Both the position numbers and the translations under genes were made by a program. DNA of 64,000 nt from Limnohabitans sp. Rim8 (lineage in GTDB: Bacteria; Pseudomonadota; Gammaproteobacteria; Burkholderiales; Burkholderiaceae_C), in the NCBI GenBank assembly GCA_945897465.1, contig CAMDFK010000001.1, positions 1 through 64,000 of the forward strand, read 5' to 3'. The notes under the pieces were generated by a model that worked only from the letters and a program-made list of their open reading frames with translations, was not told where the DNA came from and did not search any database. This document shows, one piece after another, positions 8,654 to 16,691 of this stretch. Within the stretch, counting starts at the first letter, position 1, and every line of letters begins with the position of its first letter.

Positions 8654-9202
8654 TTATATTTTATGTGCAGTAGCCTTGGTGGTTGAATGGCAAAAAATGA
8701 GAGATTGCATTCCCTCCAACTCACTGCTGACCAGCACAGAAATGTGATGCTCCCGAGCCGCCTGCAATGACACGCCCACAAGCGGCAAGGCACGAATGCT
8801 GGAATTGGTTTTTCTATCGGACAGTCTGTTCCTACGAATCTACAAATGCGGAATCGCATGGTCCAACACCAAGTCATCTCTTCTTGCAAAAAGAGGCTCG
8901 GACAAGCGGAATCCCGTGTTCAACTGAACCAATGCCAACAGCTTGTATGGGGTTCTGTCGATCAGCAAGCGACTCTTGACCGATTGCAGCAATTCGGGCG
9001 TGATCTTTCGCATGTAGCGTTTGACATCGCCTTCTCCGGGAATGTGCAAACCACGAAAAGGACTCAAGCGATCTATATCAAGATGCCTGAATGACAAGTT
9101 CAGCATGGAATTCAGCGTGGCAATGTGCTTGCGAACGGAAGTGGGATTTAACCCGCGTGCTGTCTGTACGTCACGATATTTGGTGGCATGAAAGTGCCAC
9201 GC
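8654..9202 (-). pseudogene. Tyrosine recombinase (phage-type integrase) remnant
   Basis: Read on the minus strand, one frame is integrase-like from 9202 to 8657 but is interrupted by a TAG at 8842-8840. Before the stop it has a core-binding part (PTSVRKHIATLNSMLN, then SPFRGLHIPGEGD) and the first catalytic arginine in LNTGFRLSE. After the stop the same frame continues with TNSSIRALPLVGVSLQAA, a pattern expected at that place in these integrases. A TAA closes the frame upstream of 9202, so the N-terminus is lost. The segment ends before the HxxR and tyrosine motifs, so the C-terminus is lost too. It is inactive. It lies 40-50 bp from the right tRNA repeat, the classical integrase position. 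Confidence 0.82.
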
Positions 9203-9240
9203 TTACCAAAGCTCGCCCCATACCCAAGCCAAAATCATTT

Positions 9241-9347
9241 GACAACCAACCCGGACGCGGAGCCAAAAGCGTCAAAAATATGCCATAATCCGCCTCTTCA
9301 CAAATACCGCCCGGGTGGTGAAATTGGTAGACTCAGGGGACTCAAAA
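9241..9347 (+). repeat. Right copy of tRNA-Leu 5'-half direct repeat (candidate attR)
   Basis: Bases 9295-9347 are identical to 4546-4598, and 9241-9294 resemble 4481-4545 with a 10 bp gap. The copy contains the sequence upstream of tRNA-Leu and its 5' half. It therefore supplies what the intact gene needs to be expressed, while the left copy is cut off from the 3' half. This is the arrangement expected if the element brought its own 5' half and crossed over in the anticodon loop. Confidence 0.85.
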
Positions 9348-9393
9348 TCCCCCGCCGCAAGGCGTGCCGGTTCGAGTCCGGCCCCGGGCACCA
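9309..9393 (+). tRNA. tRNA-Leu (anticodon CAA)
   Basis: The gene is complete at 85 nt with encoded CCA. The acceptor stem pairs GCCCGGG (9309-9315) with CCCGGGC (9383-9389), with discriminator A and CCA at 9391-9393. The anticodon stem GGGGA/TCCCC encloses the loop CTCAAAA, giving anticodon CAA, which reads UUG. A long variable arm typical of class II tRNA-Leu follows, then the T arm GCCGG TTCGAGT CCGGC. It is followed by a strong terminator. Its 5' half lies within the right direct repeat of the island. Confidence 0.96.
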
Positions 9394-9397
9394 GAGT

Positions 9398-9431
9398 AAA
9401 GCCGCAAGTTCTCGCAACTTGCGGCTTTTTT
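9398..9431 (+). terminator. Rho-independent terminator after tRNA-Leu
   Basis: AAAGCCGCAAGTT (9398-9410) pairs with AACTTGCGGCTTT (9416-9428) across a 5 nt loop, followed by a T run. It lies 5 bases after the encoded CCA. The A-rich left flank may also allow it to end the convergent hslR transcript on the minus strand. Confidence 0.9.
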
Positions 9432-9459
9432 CTTGGGCACCTCACTGCTTAGCTTGCCC

Positions 9460-9861
9460 TCAATCTATCCCCGCACTCCACCGGTCATTCCAGTTGCGCT
9501 CAATTTGCCGGCGGTCGCGTTTGGTGGGGCGGCCTTGCTCAATGCTCAGCGCCGGTTCGCGGGCCAAGCGGTTTTGCTCGGCGGCTTTTTGGCGGGCCGC
9601 GATGCTTTCCGGGGTTTCTGTGTAGAGCAGCTGCGCCACCGGGGCCGGGCCACGCACGCCGCTCAAACCTTGCACCACCACCGTGCGCTCCACAGCGCCT
9701 TGGCGCAGACATACGGTGTCGCCGGGTTTGACCTCTTTGGACGGCTTGGCGTCTTGCCCGTTGACCTGCACTCGGTTCTTGCCGATCTCCTCGCTGGCCA
9801 GGCTGCGGGTTTTGTAAAACCGAGCCGCCCACAGCCATTTGTCGATGCGAAGGGACGTCAT
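9460..9861 (-). CDS. hslR: RNA-binding S4 domain protein (Hsp15 family)
   Basis: The product has 133 residues. The N-terminal S4 RNA-binding domain begins LRIDKWLWAARFYKTRS and continues GKNRVQVNGQDAKPS, the Hsp15 pattern. The C-terminal tail is basic (RPTKRDRRQIER), also typical of the family. Hsp15 binds stalled 50S subunits carrying nascent chains and is part of ribosome rescue under heat stress in E. coli. The start at 9861 overlaps the stop of the upstream epimerase-like gene by 4 bp (ATGA), implying coupling. No heat-shock promoter is evident. Confidence 0.9.
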   Translation of the reverse strand: MTSLRIDKWLWAARFYKTRSLASEEIGKNRVQVNGQDAKPSKEVKPGDTVCLRQGAVERTVVVQGLSGVRGPAPVAQLLYTETPESIAARQKAAEQNRLAREPALSIEQGRPTKRDRRQIERNWNDRWSAGID

Positions 9862-10820
9862 CGCGCCCCCGAAAACAAAGCGCCTTGCGGGCTCAGGCCG
9901 TCACGCACATGCGGGTAGTGCAAGCGGACTTTCAACTCTTTTTTCATGCGGGTGTTGTCCAGCCGCCGGGACTCGCTCATGAAGCTCAGCAGCATCAAGG
10001 GCAAGGCGGTGTTGGCATCGTGGCGAGAAATCCGGGGTGGCTTGGCCAAGCCATACAGGCCAGCGGCCAAATCAAAGTAGTCACCCATTTTCAGATCGGT
10101 GTCGTCGGTCACGTTGACCACCCGCTGGGGCTTGCCGCGCCACAAAGCGGCGGCGCAGGCCCGGGCCAGATCGTTGGCGTGGATGTGATTGGTGTACACA
10201 TCTTCTTTGGCCACCAGCACGGGCGTGCCCTTGAGCAAACGCTCGCGCGGCGTGCCGCCTTCGCGGTCGGGGGCGTAAATGCCGGGGATGCGCAACACAC
10301 TCACCCGCACGCCACTGCGCCCCAGAAACCGCATCAGGTTTTCCGCATCCACCCGGCGCTGGGCGCGGGGGGTGTGGGGGTTCACAGTCCGAGTCTCGTC
10401 CACCCGTTGACCGGCGCAATCACCATAAACACCCGTGGTGGAACCGTAAACCAACGCTCGCGGCAGTGTACGCAAACGCAGGGCATGCACCAAGGCCTGA
10501 CTGCGTGGGTCGCGGTCCAAGCCCCCTTGCCGGTCCGTGGGCGGCGGAGCCAGGTGGATGACAAGGTGTGCGATGCCTGCCAAGCGTTTCAGGCTGACCA
10601 AATCGTCCAGATTGCCTGTCAAAGGGGTGATACCACAGGCCCGCAGCAGCCGCACGCGCTCGGGTGATGAGGTCAGCGCCATCAGGCGCACCCGCTGGCC
10701 TTGCGGCGCCCCCAGCTGACCCGCGGTGCGCAAGCCCACATCGCCACAGCCCACGATCAAAACACGTTGGCGGCGAAAACGTGCAGGACGTGCGCCCAAG
10801 GGGGTTTGGTTTGAAGGCAA
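9858..10820 (-). CDS. NAD-dependent epimerase/dehydratase family protein (YeeZ-like)
   Basis: The product has 320 residues. A Rossmann fold opens with VLIVGCGDVG (GxGxxG at residues 24-29). Further extended-SDR features are LVYGSTTGVYGDC and the segment RIPGIYAPDREGG. The order of motifs fits the YeeZ/YeeZ-like branch of NAD(P)-binding epimerases, whose substrates are not established. The gene ends in a 4 bp overlap with hslR and is divergent from the reductase that starts at 10868, so the 47 bp between them must hold one or both promoters. Confidence 0.83.
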   Translation of the reverse strand: MPSNQTPLGARPARFRRQRVLIVGCGDVGLRTAGQLGAPQGQRVRLMALTSSPERVRLLRACGITPLTGNLDDLVSLKRLAGIAHLVIHLAPPPTDRQGGLDRDPRSQALVHALRLRTLPRALVYGSTTGVYGDCAGQRVDETRTVNPHTPRAQRRVDAENLMRFLGRSGVRVSVLRIPGIYAPDREGGTPRERLLKGTPVLVAKEDVYTNHIHANDLARACAAALWRGKPQRVVNVTDDTDLKMGDYFDLAAGLYGLAKPPRISRHDANTALPLMLLSFMSESRRLDNTRMKKELKVRLHYPHVRDGLSPQGALFSGAR

Positions 10821-10867
10821 AATCAGGGGCTCCGGGTGATATTCTTGCCCTCTAGGATACCCAAAAG

Positions 10868-11908
10868 ATGAGCTTTCAAATTTCTGTGCAGCCCAGTGGC
10901 CGCAGCTTTACTGCCGATGACAACGAAACCCTGCTGGCCGCAGGCATCCGCCAGGGCATTGGCCTGCCCTATGGCTGCAAAGACGGCGCCTGCGGTTCGT
11001 GCAAATGCAAAAAAATCTCGGGCACCGTGGTGCACGGCCCGCACCAGGACAAAGCCCTGTCTGCCGACGAAGAAGCCCAGGGCCTGGTGCTGACCTGCTG
11101 CGCCACCGCCCAAAGCGATGTGGTGCTTGAGTCCAAACAAGTGACCGCAGAAGGCGGCCTGCCCGTCAAGAAAATGCCGGTGCGCGTGGTGAGCCTGGAG
11201 AAAAAGTCTCACGACGTGATTGTGCTCAAACTGCAACTGCCCGCCAACGATGTGATGAAGTTCCACGCAGGGCAATACATCGAGTTTTTGCTGCGCGACG
11301 GCTCACGCCGCAGCTACAGCATGGCCAACGCCCCAAACACCCTCGAGGTGGCGCCACCCACGGTGGAGCTGCACATCCGCCACATGCCCGGCGGCAAGTT
11401 CACCGACCCGGTGTTCACCACCATGAAGGAAAAAGACATCCTGCGGGCCGAAGGCCCGTACGGCAGCTTTTACCTGCGTGAAGACAGCCACAAGCCCATG
11501 GTGCTGCTGGCCTCGGGCACGGGCTTTGCCCCCATCAAGGCGCTGATCGAACACATGCAGCACCGCGGCATCACCCGCCCGGCCACGCTGTACTGGGGCG
11601 GCCGCCGCCCGGCCGATTTGTACATGGCCGACTGGATCGAATCGCGCCTGGCCGAGATGCCCAACTTGAAATATGTACCGGTGATCTCCAACGCAGAGGC
11701 CGAGGACCACTGGACAGGCCGCACCGGCTTTGTGCACCAGGCCGTGTTGCAAGACTTCCCCGATTTGTCGGGCCACCAGGTCTATGCCTGCGGCGCCCCC
11801 ATCGTGGTGGACTCGGCCAAGCGTGACTATGTGGCGCTGGGCCATCTGCCCGAAGAAGAGTTTTACGCCGATTCGTTCACATCCGAGGCCGACAAGGCCA
11901 AGGCTTGA
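10868..11908 (+). CDS. 2Fe-2S ferredoxin/FAD-dependent oxidoreductase (CDP-6-deoxy-delta-3,4-glucoseen reductase-like)
   Basis: The product has 346 residues in three parts. An N-terminal plant-type ferredoxin domain has cluster cysteines C37, C42, C45 and C77 (GCKDGACGSC and LTCC). An FAD-binding barrel with RRSYSMAN follows, then an NAD(P)H domain with ASGTGFAP and a terminal YACGAPIVV. This is the architecture of reductase components such as AscD or oxygenase reductases. The usual automatic label is CDP-6-deoxy-glucoseen reductase, but no deoxysugar genes lie nearby, so the real electron acceptor is unknown. A Bug solute-binding gene follows 26 bp downstream. Confidence 0.88.
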   Translation: MSFQISVQPSGRSFTADDNETLLAAGIRQGIGLPYGCKDGACGSCKCKKISGTVVHGPHQDKALSADEEAQGLVLTCCATAQSDVVLESKQVTAEGGLPVKKMPVRVVSLEKKSHDVIVLKLQLPANDVMKFHAGQYIEFLLRDGSRRSYSMANAPNTLEVAPPTVELHIRHMPGGKFTDPVFTTMKEKDILRAEGPYGSFYLREDSHKPMVLLASGTGFAPIKALIEHMQHRGITRPATLYWGGRRPADLYMADWIESRLAEMPNLKYVPVISNAEAEDHWTGRTGFVHQAVLQDFPDLSGHQVYACGAPIVVDSAKRDYVALGHLPEEEFYADSFTSEADKAKA

Positions 11909-11934
11909 AGTTGACCTGTTTCAAGGAGATTCCC

Positions 11935-12909
11935 ATGTCCATTACCCGCCGCCAATTTGCTGCCCGCACCCTCGCACTGAGCGCCACTGCTTGGGCCCCT
12001 GCCTGGGCACAAGGCAAGCCCATCCGCATCATCGTGCCCTATGCCCCCGGTGGCCCGATCGACGTCACCGCGCGGGCCTTGGCCGAACGCGTGAAAGACA
12101 GCTTGGGCACCGTCATCATCGAGAACCGTCCCGGCGCAGGCGGCAACCTGGGCGCCGATTTGGTGGCTAAGGCCGCACCCGATGGCCTGACCATCGGCAT
12201 CGCGGCCACCGCCACACACGCCATCAACCCCTGGCTGTTTGCCAAGATGCCCTACGACGCGAGCCGCGACTTTGCGCCCATCACCCAAATGTTGCGTGTG
12301 CCCAATGTGCTGGTGATGAACGCCGAGACCGCGCAGCGCCTGAAGATCAACACCCTGGCCGACTTGGTGGCGTATGCCAAAGCCAACCCCGCCAAGCTGA
12401 ACTTTGGCTCCGGTGGCAACGGCAGTGCGGGCCATCTGGCGGGCGAGATGTTCAAACGCGCCGCTGGCATTTTTGCGGTGCACATTCCCTACAACGGTGG
12501 CAACCCCGCGCAGCTGGCTTTGTTGTCGGGCCAAGTCGACTTCAACTTTGACAACCTGGCCACAGCTGCGGCCAACATCAAGGCGGGCAGGCTCAAGGCC
12601 TTGGCTGTGACCACCTCGCAACGCAGCAACGCTCTGCCCAACATTCCAAGCATGAGCGAAACCCTGAAAGATTTCTCAATCGACACTTGGTGGGGTCTGG
12701 TGGCCCCAGCCGCCACACCACGCGATGTGGTGGAGCGACTGAACAAGGCCTTTGTGACCGGACTGCAAGCCCCCGAAACCAAAACCCGTTTTGGCCAATT
12801 GCTGGCCGAGCCGGTGGGCAACACACCCGAACAGTTTGGTGCCTTCATGAAGCAGGAGCTCGCCCGCTATGAAAGCGTGGTCAAGGCCAGTGGGGCACGG
12901 GTGGATTGA
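11935..12909 (+). CDS. Bug/TctC-family tripartite tricarboxylate transporter substrate-binding protein
   Basis: The product has 324 residues from the ATG at 11935, chosen because AAGGAG lies just upstream and the signal peptide starts there. The leader ITRRQFAARTLALSATAWA contains a twin-arginine motif and ends at AWAQ, suggesting export by Tat, unusual for Bug proteins but not unique. Family features include RIIVPYAPGGPIDVTAR and ENRPGAGGNLG near the N-terminus, which line the ligand pocket. No TctA or TctB gene is adjacent, as is common for orphan Bug proteins in this family of bacteria. The ligand is probably a small carboxylate; which one cannot be said. Confidence 0.9.
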   Translation: MSITRRQFAARTLALSATAWAPAWAQGKPIRIIVPYAPGGPIDVTARALAERVKDSLGTVIIENRPGAGGNLGADLVAKAAPDGLTIGIAATATHAINPWLFAKMPYDASRDFAPITQMLRVPNVLVMNAETAQRLKINTLADLVAYAKANPAKLNFGSGGNGSAGHLAGEMFKRAAGIFAVHIPYNGGNPAQLALLSGQVDFNFDNLATAAANIKAGRLKALAVTTSQRSNALPNIPSMSETLKDFSIDTWWGLVAPAATPRDVVERLNKAFVTGLQAPETKTRFGQLLAEPVGNTPEQFGAFMKQELARYESVVKASGARVD

Positions 12910-12931
12910 GCATGGTCTGACCCTGAATGCA

Positions 12932-12955
12932 AAAAGCCCGGCATGCCGGGCTTTT
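12932..12955. terminator. Bidirectional Rho-independent terminator
   Basis: A perfect 24-base palindrome has arms AAAAGCCCGGC and GCCGGGCTTTT around a central AT. Because it has A and T runs on both sides it can stop transcription of the Bug gene on the plus strand and of livF on the minus strand, which converge here. Confidence 0.9.
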
Positions 12956-12971
12956 GCGCAACAGTGGCGAC

Positions 12972-13688
<717 letters not shown>

Positions 13689-13689
13689 C

Positions 13690-14490
13690 TCAGTGCCCTC
13701 CCGTGCCCAGATAGGCTTCAATCACTTTGTCGTTTTTCTGCACATCGGCAGGCGTGCCTTCGGCAATTTGCTTGCCGTAGTCGAGCACCGTGACGCGGTC
13801 ACACAAGCCCATCACCAGCTTCACATCGTGTTCGATCAACAAGATGGTGCGGTTGTCCTTGCGGATCTGGTCGATCAACTCGCGCAGCTGCACTTTTTCG
13901 GTCGCATTCATGCCCGCTGCAGGCTCGTCCAGCGCGATCAGTTGCGGGTCGGTGGCCAAAGCGCGGGCAATTTCCAAGCGACGCTGGTCGCCATAGGACA
14001 GCGTGCGGGCCTTGAAATCGGCGTATTTGCCGATGCCCACGTAGTCGAGCAACTCTTGCGCACGGTGCGCAATGGCGGCTTCTTCTGCCTTGAAGCTGGG
14101 CGTGCGGAAAATCGCGCCCAGCAAACCCGAGTGGGTGCGCACATGACGGCCCACCATCACGTTTTCGAGCGCCGTCATTTCGGCAAACAAGCGGATGTTC
14201 TGGAAGGTGCGGGCAATGCCCGCCTTGGCCACTTCGTGCACCGCTGTGGGCTGGTAGGGCTTGCCTGCCAGCTCGAAAGTGCCACTGTCGGGCGTGTACA
14301 AGCCTGTGATCACGTTGAAAAACGTGGTCTTGCCCGCGCCGTTGGGGCCGATCAGGCCATAGACCTGGCCGCGTTGGATGGTGATGCCCACATCCGAGAG
14401 GGCCTGCAGGCCACCAAAGCGCTTGGAAATGCCAGAGACCTTGAGGACAGTGTCTTTGTTGGCTGTTGGGTTCATGGTCGGCTCCATCAT
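13690..14490 (-). CDS. livG: Branched-chain amino acid ABC transporter ATP-binding protein
   Basis: The product has 266 residues. Walker A is GPNGAGKTTFFNVITG. The signature region is LSYGDQRRLEIARAL, the degenerate form typical of LivG. Walker B is LIALDEPAAGMN, and the C-terminus carries the long LivG helix region. The start at 14490 overlaps the livM stop by 4 bases, which implies translational coupling; a second ATG at 14475 is possible. It works as a heterodimer with LivF. Confidence 0.93.
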   Translation of the reverse strand: MMEPTMNPTANKDTVLKVSGISKRFGGLQALSDVGITIQRGQVYGLIGPNGAGKTTFFNVITGLYTPDSGTFELAGKPYQPTAVHEVAKAGIARTFQNIRLFAEMTALENVMVGRHVRTHSGLLGAIFRTPSFKAEEAAIAHRAQELLDYVGIGKYADFKARTLSYGDQRRLEIARALATDPQLIALDEPAAGMNATEKVQLRELIDQIRKDNRTILLIEHDVKLVMGLCDRVTVLDYGKQIAEGTPADVQKNDKVIEAYLGTGGH

Positions 14491-15563
14491 TTCGTCTTGA
14501 GCGATTGGCCATGCTCAGGCGAAGGCCACAGCCCGCGAGGCCGCATCAACATGATCACGATCATGGCCAAGGCCACCAACAATTGGCGCAAAATGGCCGC
14601 GTCCAGACGACCGCCGGTCATCTCCTGCAAGGGCCCAGCGACATAGCGCAGCACCTCGGGCAAGGCCGACAACAAAATGGCCCCCAAGATCACACCGGGC
14701 AAATAGCCCAGGCCGCCCAACACCACCATGGCCACGATCATCACCGACTCCATCAGGCTGAAGGACTCGGGCGAGATGAAGCCCTGAAAACCCGCAAACA
14801 TCGCACCAGAGACGCCACCAAAAGTGGCGCCCATGCCGAAGGCGAGCAGTTTGAGGTTGCGGGTGTTCAAGCCCATGGCCTTGGCGGCGATTTCGTCTTC
14901 ACGGATCGCCATCCAAGCGCGGCCAATGCGCGAAACCTCCAGGCGGTGCGAAATCAAAATCGTCACCAACACCAAGCTCAGGAACAGGTAGTAGTAGAGC
15001 GAGACCGAGGCGATTTCAACATCGCCAATCATCAGCTTTTGACCCAGGTTGACGCCAAAGATCGAGATCGGATCGATCTGCGACAGCCCCTTGGGGCCGT
15101 TGGTGATGTTGACCGGGTGGTCCAGGTTGTTCATGAACACACGGATGATTTCACCAAAGCCCAAGGTCACGATGGCCAGATAGTCACCGCGCAACTTGAG
15201 CGTGGGCGCCCCGAGCAGCATGCCGAACAAGCCCGCCAAAGCAGCAGCCACGGGCAAGATGAGCCAAATGGGCATGTGCATGCCGTTGGGGTAGGCGGCA
15301 GCGATCCAGGCAAAAGTCTGGGTCAGATGCGGCGAGGACAGCAGACCGTACATGTACGCACCGACCGCAAAGAAAGCCACGTAACCGAGGTCCAGCAGAC
15401 CTGCGTAGCCCACCACAATGTTCAGGCCAATGGCCAACAAAATGTAGAGCAGCGCCATGTCGGCAATCCGCACCCAAGCGTTGCCGAACGTTTGCAGGAT
15501 CAGCGGGAGGATCAGCAGACCCAGACCGATCAGAGCGTATTGAAGTGTCTTGTTGTTTTTCAT
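14487..15563 (-). CDS. livM: Branched-chain amino acid ABC transporter permease
   Basis: The product has 358 residues from MKNNKTLQ. I chose the ATG at 15563 because GGAGGT lies 5 bases upstream; an in-frame ATG at 15575 has no such site. The chain has about nine hydrophobic segments and the EAA-like segment RIGRAWMAIREDEIAA, the contact loop for the ATPases. LivM-type features include GLNIVVGYAGLLDLGYVAFFA and, near the C-terminus, GGLGYLPGVILGA. It is the second permease of livHMGF. Confidence 0.93.
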   Translation of the reverse strand: MKNNKTLQYALIGLGLLILPLILQTFGNAWVRIADMALLYILLAIGLNIVVGYAGLLDLGYVAFFAVGAYMYGLLSSPHLTQTFAWIAAAYPNGMHMPIWLILPVAAALAGLFGMLLGAPTLKLRGDYLAIVTLGFGEIIRVFMNNLDHPVNITNGPKGLSQIDPISIFGVNLGQKLMIGDVEIASVSLYYYLFLSLVLVTILISHRLEVSRIGRAWMAIREDEIAAKAMGLNTRNLKLLAFGMGATFGGVSGAMFAGFQGFISPESFSLMESVMIVAMVVLGGLGYLPGVILGAILLSALPEVLRYVAGPLQEMTGGRLDAAILRQLLVALAMIVIMLMRPRGLWPSPEHGQSLKTK

Positions 15564-15574
15564 GTTCACCTCCA

Positions 15575-16504
15575 TCAAGCGCGGTCGGCCACACGTTCAC
15601 CCAAGAGGCCCGAAGGTCGCAGGGTCAACACGATGATCAACACAATGAACGCAAAAATGTCGGTGTAGTGGCTGCCCAGCACCCCACCCGTCAGGTAACC
15701 GATGTAGCCAGAGCCAATGGCCTCAATCAGGCCCAGCAAAATGCCGCCAATGACCGCGCCAGCCAGGTTGCCAATGCCACCAAACACGGCTGCCGTGAAG
15801 GCTTTGAGGCCAGGCAAGAAGCCCATGGCGTGTTGCGCTGTTCCGTAGTTGGAGGCATACATGACCCCCGCAATCGCCGCCAAGATGGCGCCAATCACAA
15901 ACGTGGCCGAAATCACCATGTCGGGCTTGACACCCATCAAGGCCGCCACACGCGGATTCTCGGAAGTGGCCCGCATGGCGCGGCCCAAGCGGGTGTAGTT
16001 GACCAGCCACATCAAGATGGCCAAAGACACCGCAGTCACGCCCAAAATCATGATTTGGGTGGGCGTGATCACCACACCCCCCATGTTGATGGGGGTGCTG
16101 GACAGCAAAGTGGGGTAAGCCTTGTAGTTGGGCTTCCAGATGATCATGGCCAGCGTCTGCAAGAGAATGCTCATGCCGATCGCTGTGATCAGGGGGGCCA
16201 ATTTGGGGCTGTTGCGCAAAGGGCGGTAGGCGATCTTTTCGATCGAAAAGTTCAGGACCACCGCCACCACACAGGCGATCAGGGTGGCCAAAATCAAGAT
16301 GACCCATCCGGGTGCACCGGGCATGGCGCCTTGCATCATGCCAATGGCGGACCAGCTCGTCAGAGCGCCCACCATCAGCACTTCTCCGTGCGCAAAGTTG
16401 ATCAGGTTGATGATGCCGTACACCATGGTGTAGCCCAAGGCCACCAAGGCGTACATGCTGCCCATGACGAGGCCGTTGATGACCTGCTGAAGGAAAACGT
16501 CCAT
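15575..16504 (-). CDS. livH: Branched-chain amino acid ABC transporter permease
   Basis: The product has 309 residues and is almost entirely membrane-spanning. LivH signatures are the N-terminal INLINFAHGEVLMVG, the EAA-like loop LGRAMRATSENPRVAALMG and the terminal LTLRPSGLLGERV. GGAGAAATCAATG places a good ribosome site before the start. It is the first gene of the liv operon; the 97 bp between it and the rarA terminator must contain the promoter. The stop overlaps the alternative livM start region. Confidence 0.93.
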   Translation of the reverse strand: MDVFLQQVINGLVMGSMYALVALGYTMVYGIINLINFAHGEVLMVGALTSWSAIGMMQGAMPGAPGWVILILATLIACVVAVVLNFSIEKIAYRPLRNSPKLAPLITAIGMSILLQTLAMIIWKPNYKAYPTLLSSTPINMGGVVITPTQIMILGVTAVSLAILMWLVNYTRLGRAMRATSENPRVAALMGVKPDMVISATFVIGAILAAIAGVMYASNYGTAQHAMGFLPGLKAFTAAVFGGIGNLAGAVIGGILLGLIEAIGSGYIGYLTGGVLGSHYTDIFAFIVLIIVLTLRPSGLLGERVADRA

Positions 16505-16601
16505 TGATTTCTCCGTGTTTTGACCTGCGCTTAGCCGGTCTTAGCTTCGGTTGTTGTTGTCAAATCAGTGACCGCCTTTTGGGCATGACCTGACCATGAG
16601 C

Positions 16602-16636
16602 AAAAAACCCGCCGGATCTGAGTGGCAGTCGGCGGG
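16602..16636 (-). terminator. Rho-independent terminator of the ftsK-lolA-rarA group
   Basis: On the minus strand CCCGCCG (16636-16630) pairs with CGGCGGG (16614-16608) around a 15 nt loop and is followed by six T residues (16607-16602). It lies about 55 bp after the rarA stop and isolates the upstream group from livH. Confidence 0.85.
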
Positions 16637-16691
16637 GTGGCGGGATTGTAGAGAAAGAAAGTATCGCGTCCGTATCCATCATGGTCGGGAA

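Larger units (their letters stand above)
4546..9347. mobile_element. Degenerate integrated element at tRNA-Leu(CAA)
   Basis: A 4.8 kb segment is bounded by 53 bp perfect direct repeats that end in the anticodon loop of tRNA-Leu. The left boundary is a 5' half gene and the right boundary is the intact tRNA gene. Next to the right repeat lies a broken tyrosine recombinase gene, the enzyme class that uses tRNA sites. The cargo is a repeat-rich lipoprotein and a TetR regulator. Base composition and gene style differ from the surrounding core genes. Repeats, boundaries and integrase remnant are seen directly; past integration is inference. The element should now be immobile because the integrase lacks its catalytic histidine and tyrosine region. 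Confidence 0.75.

Noticed and set aside
10868..11908. Deoxysugar biosynthesis locus suggested by the reductase label
   Set aside because: No sugar nucleotidyltransferase or dehydratase partners are adjacent, so the common label is not evidence for that pathway.
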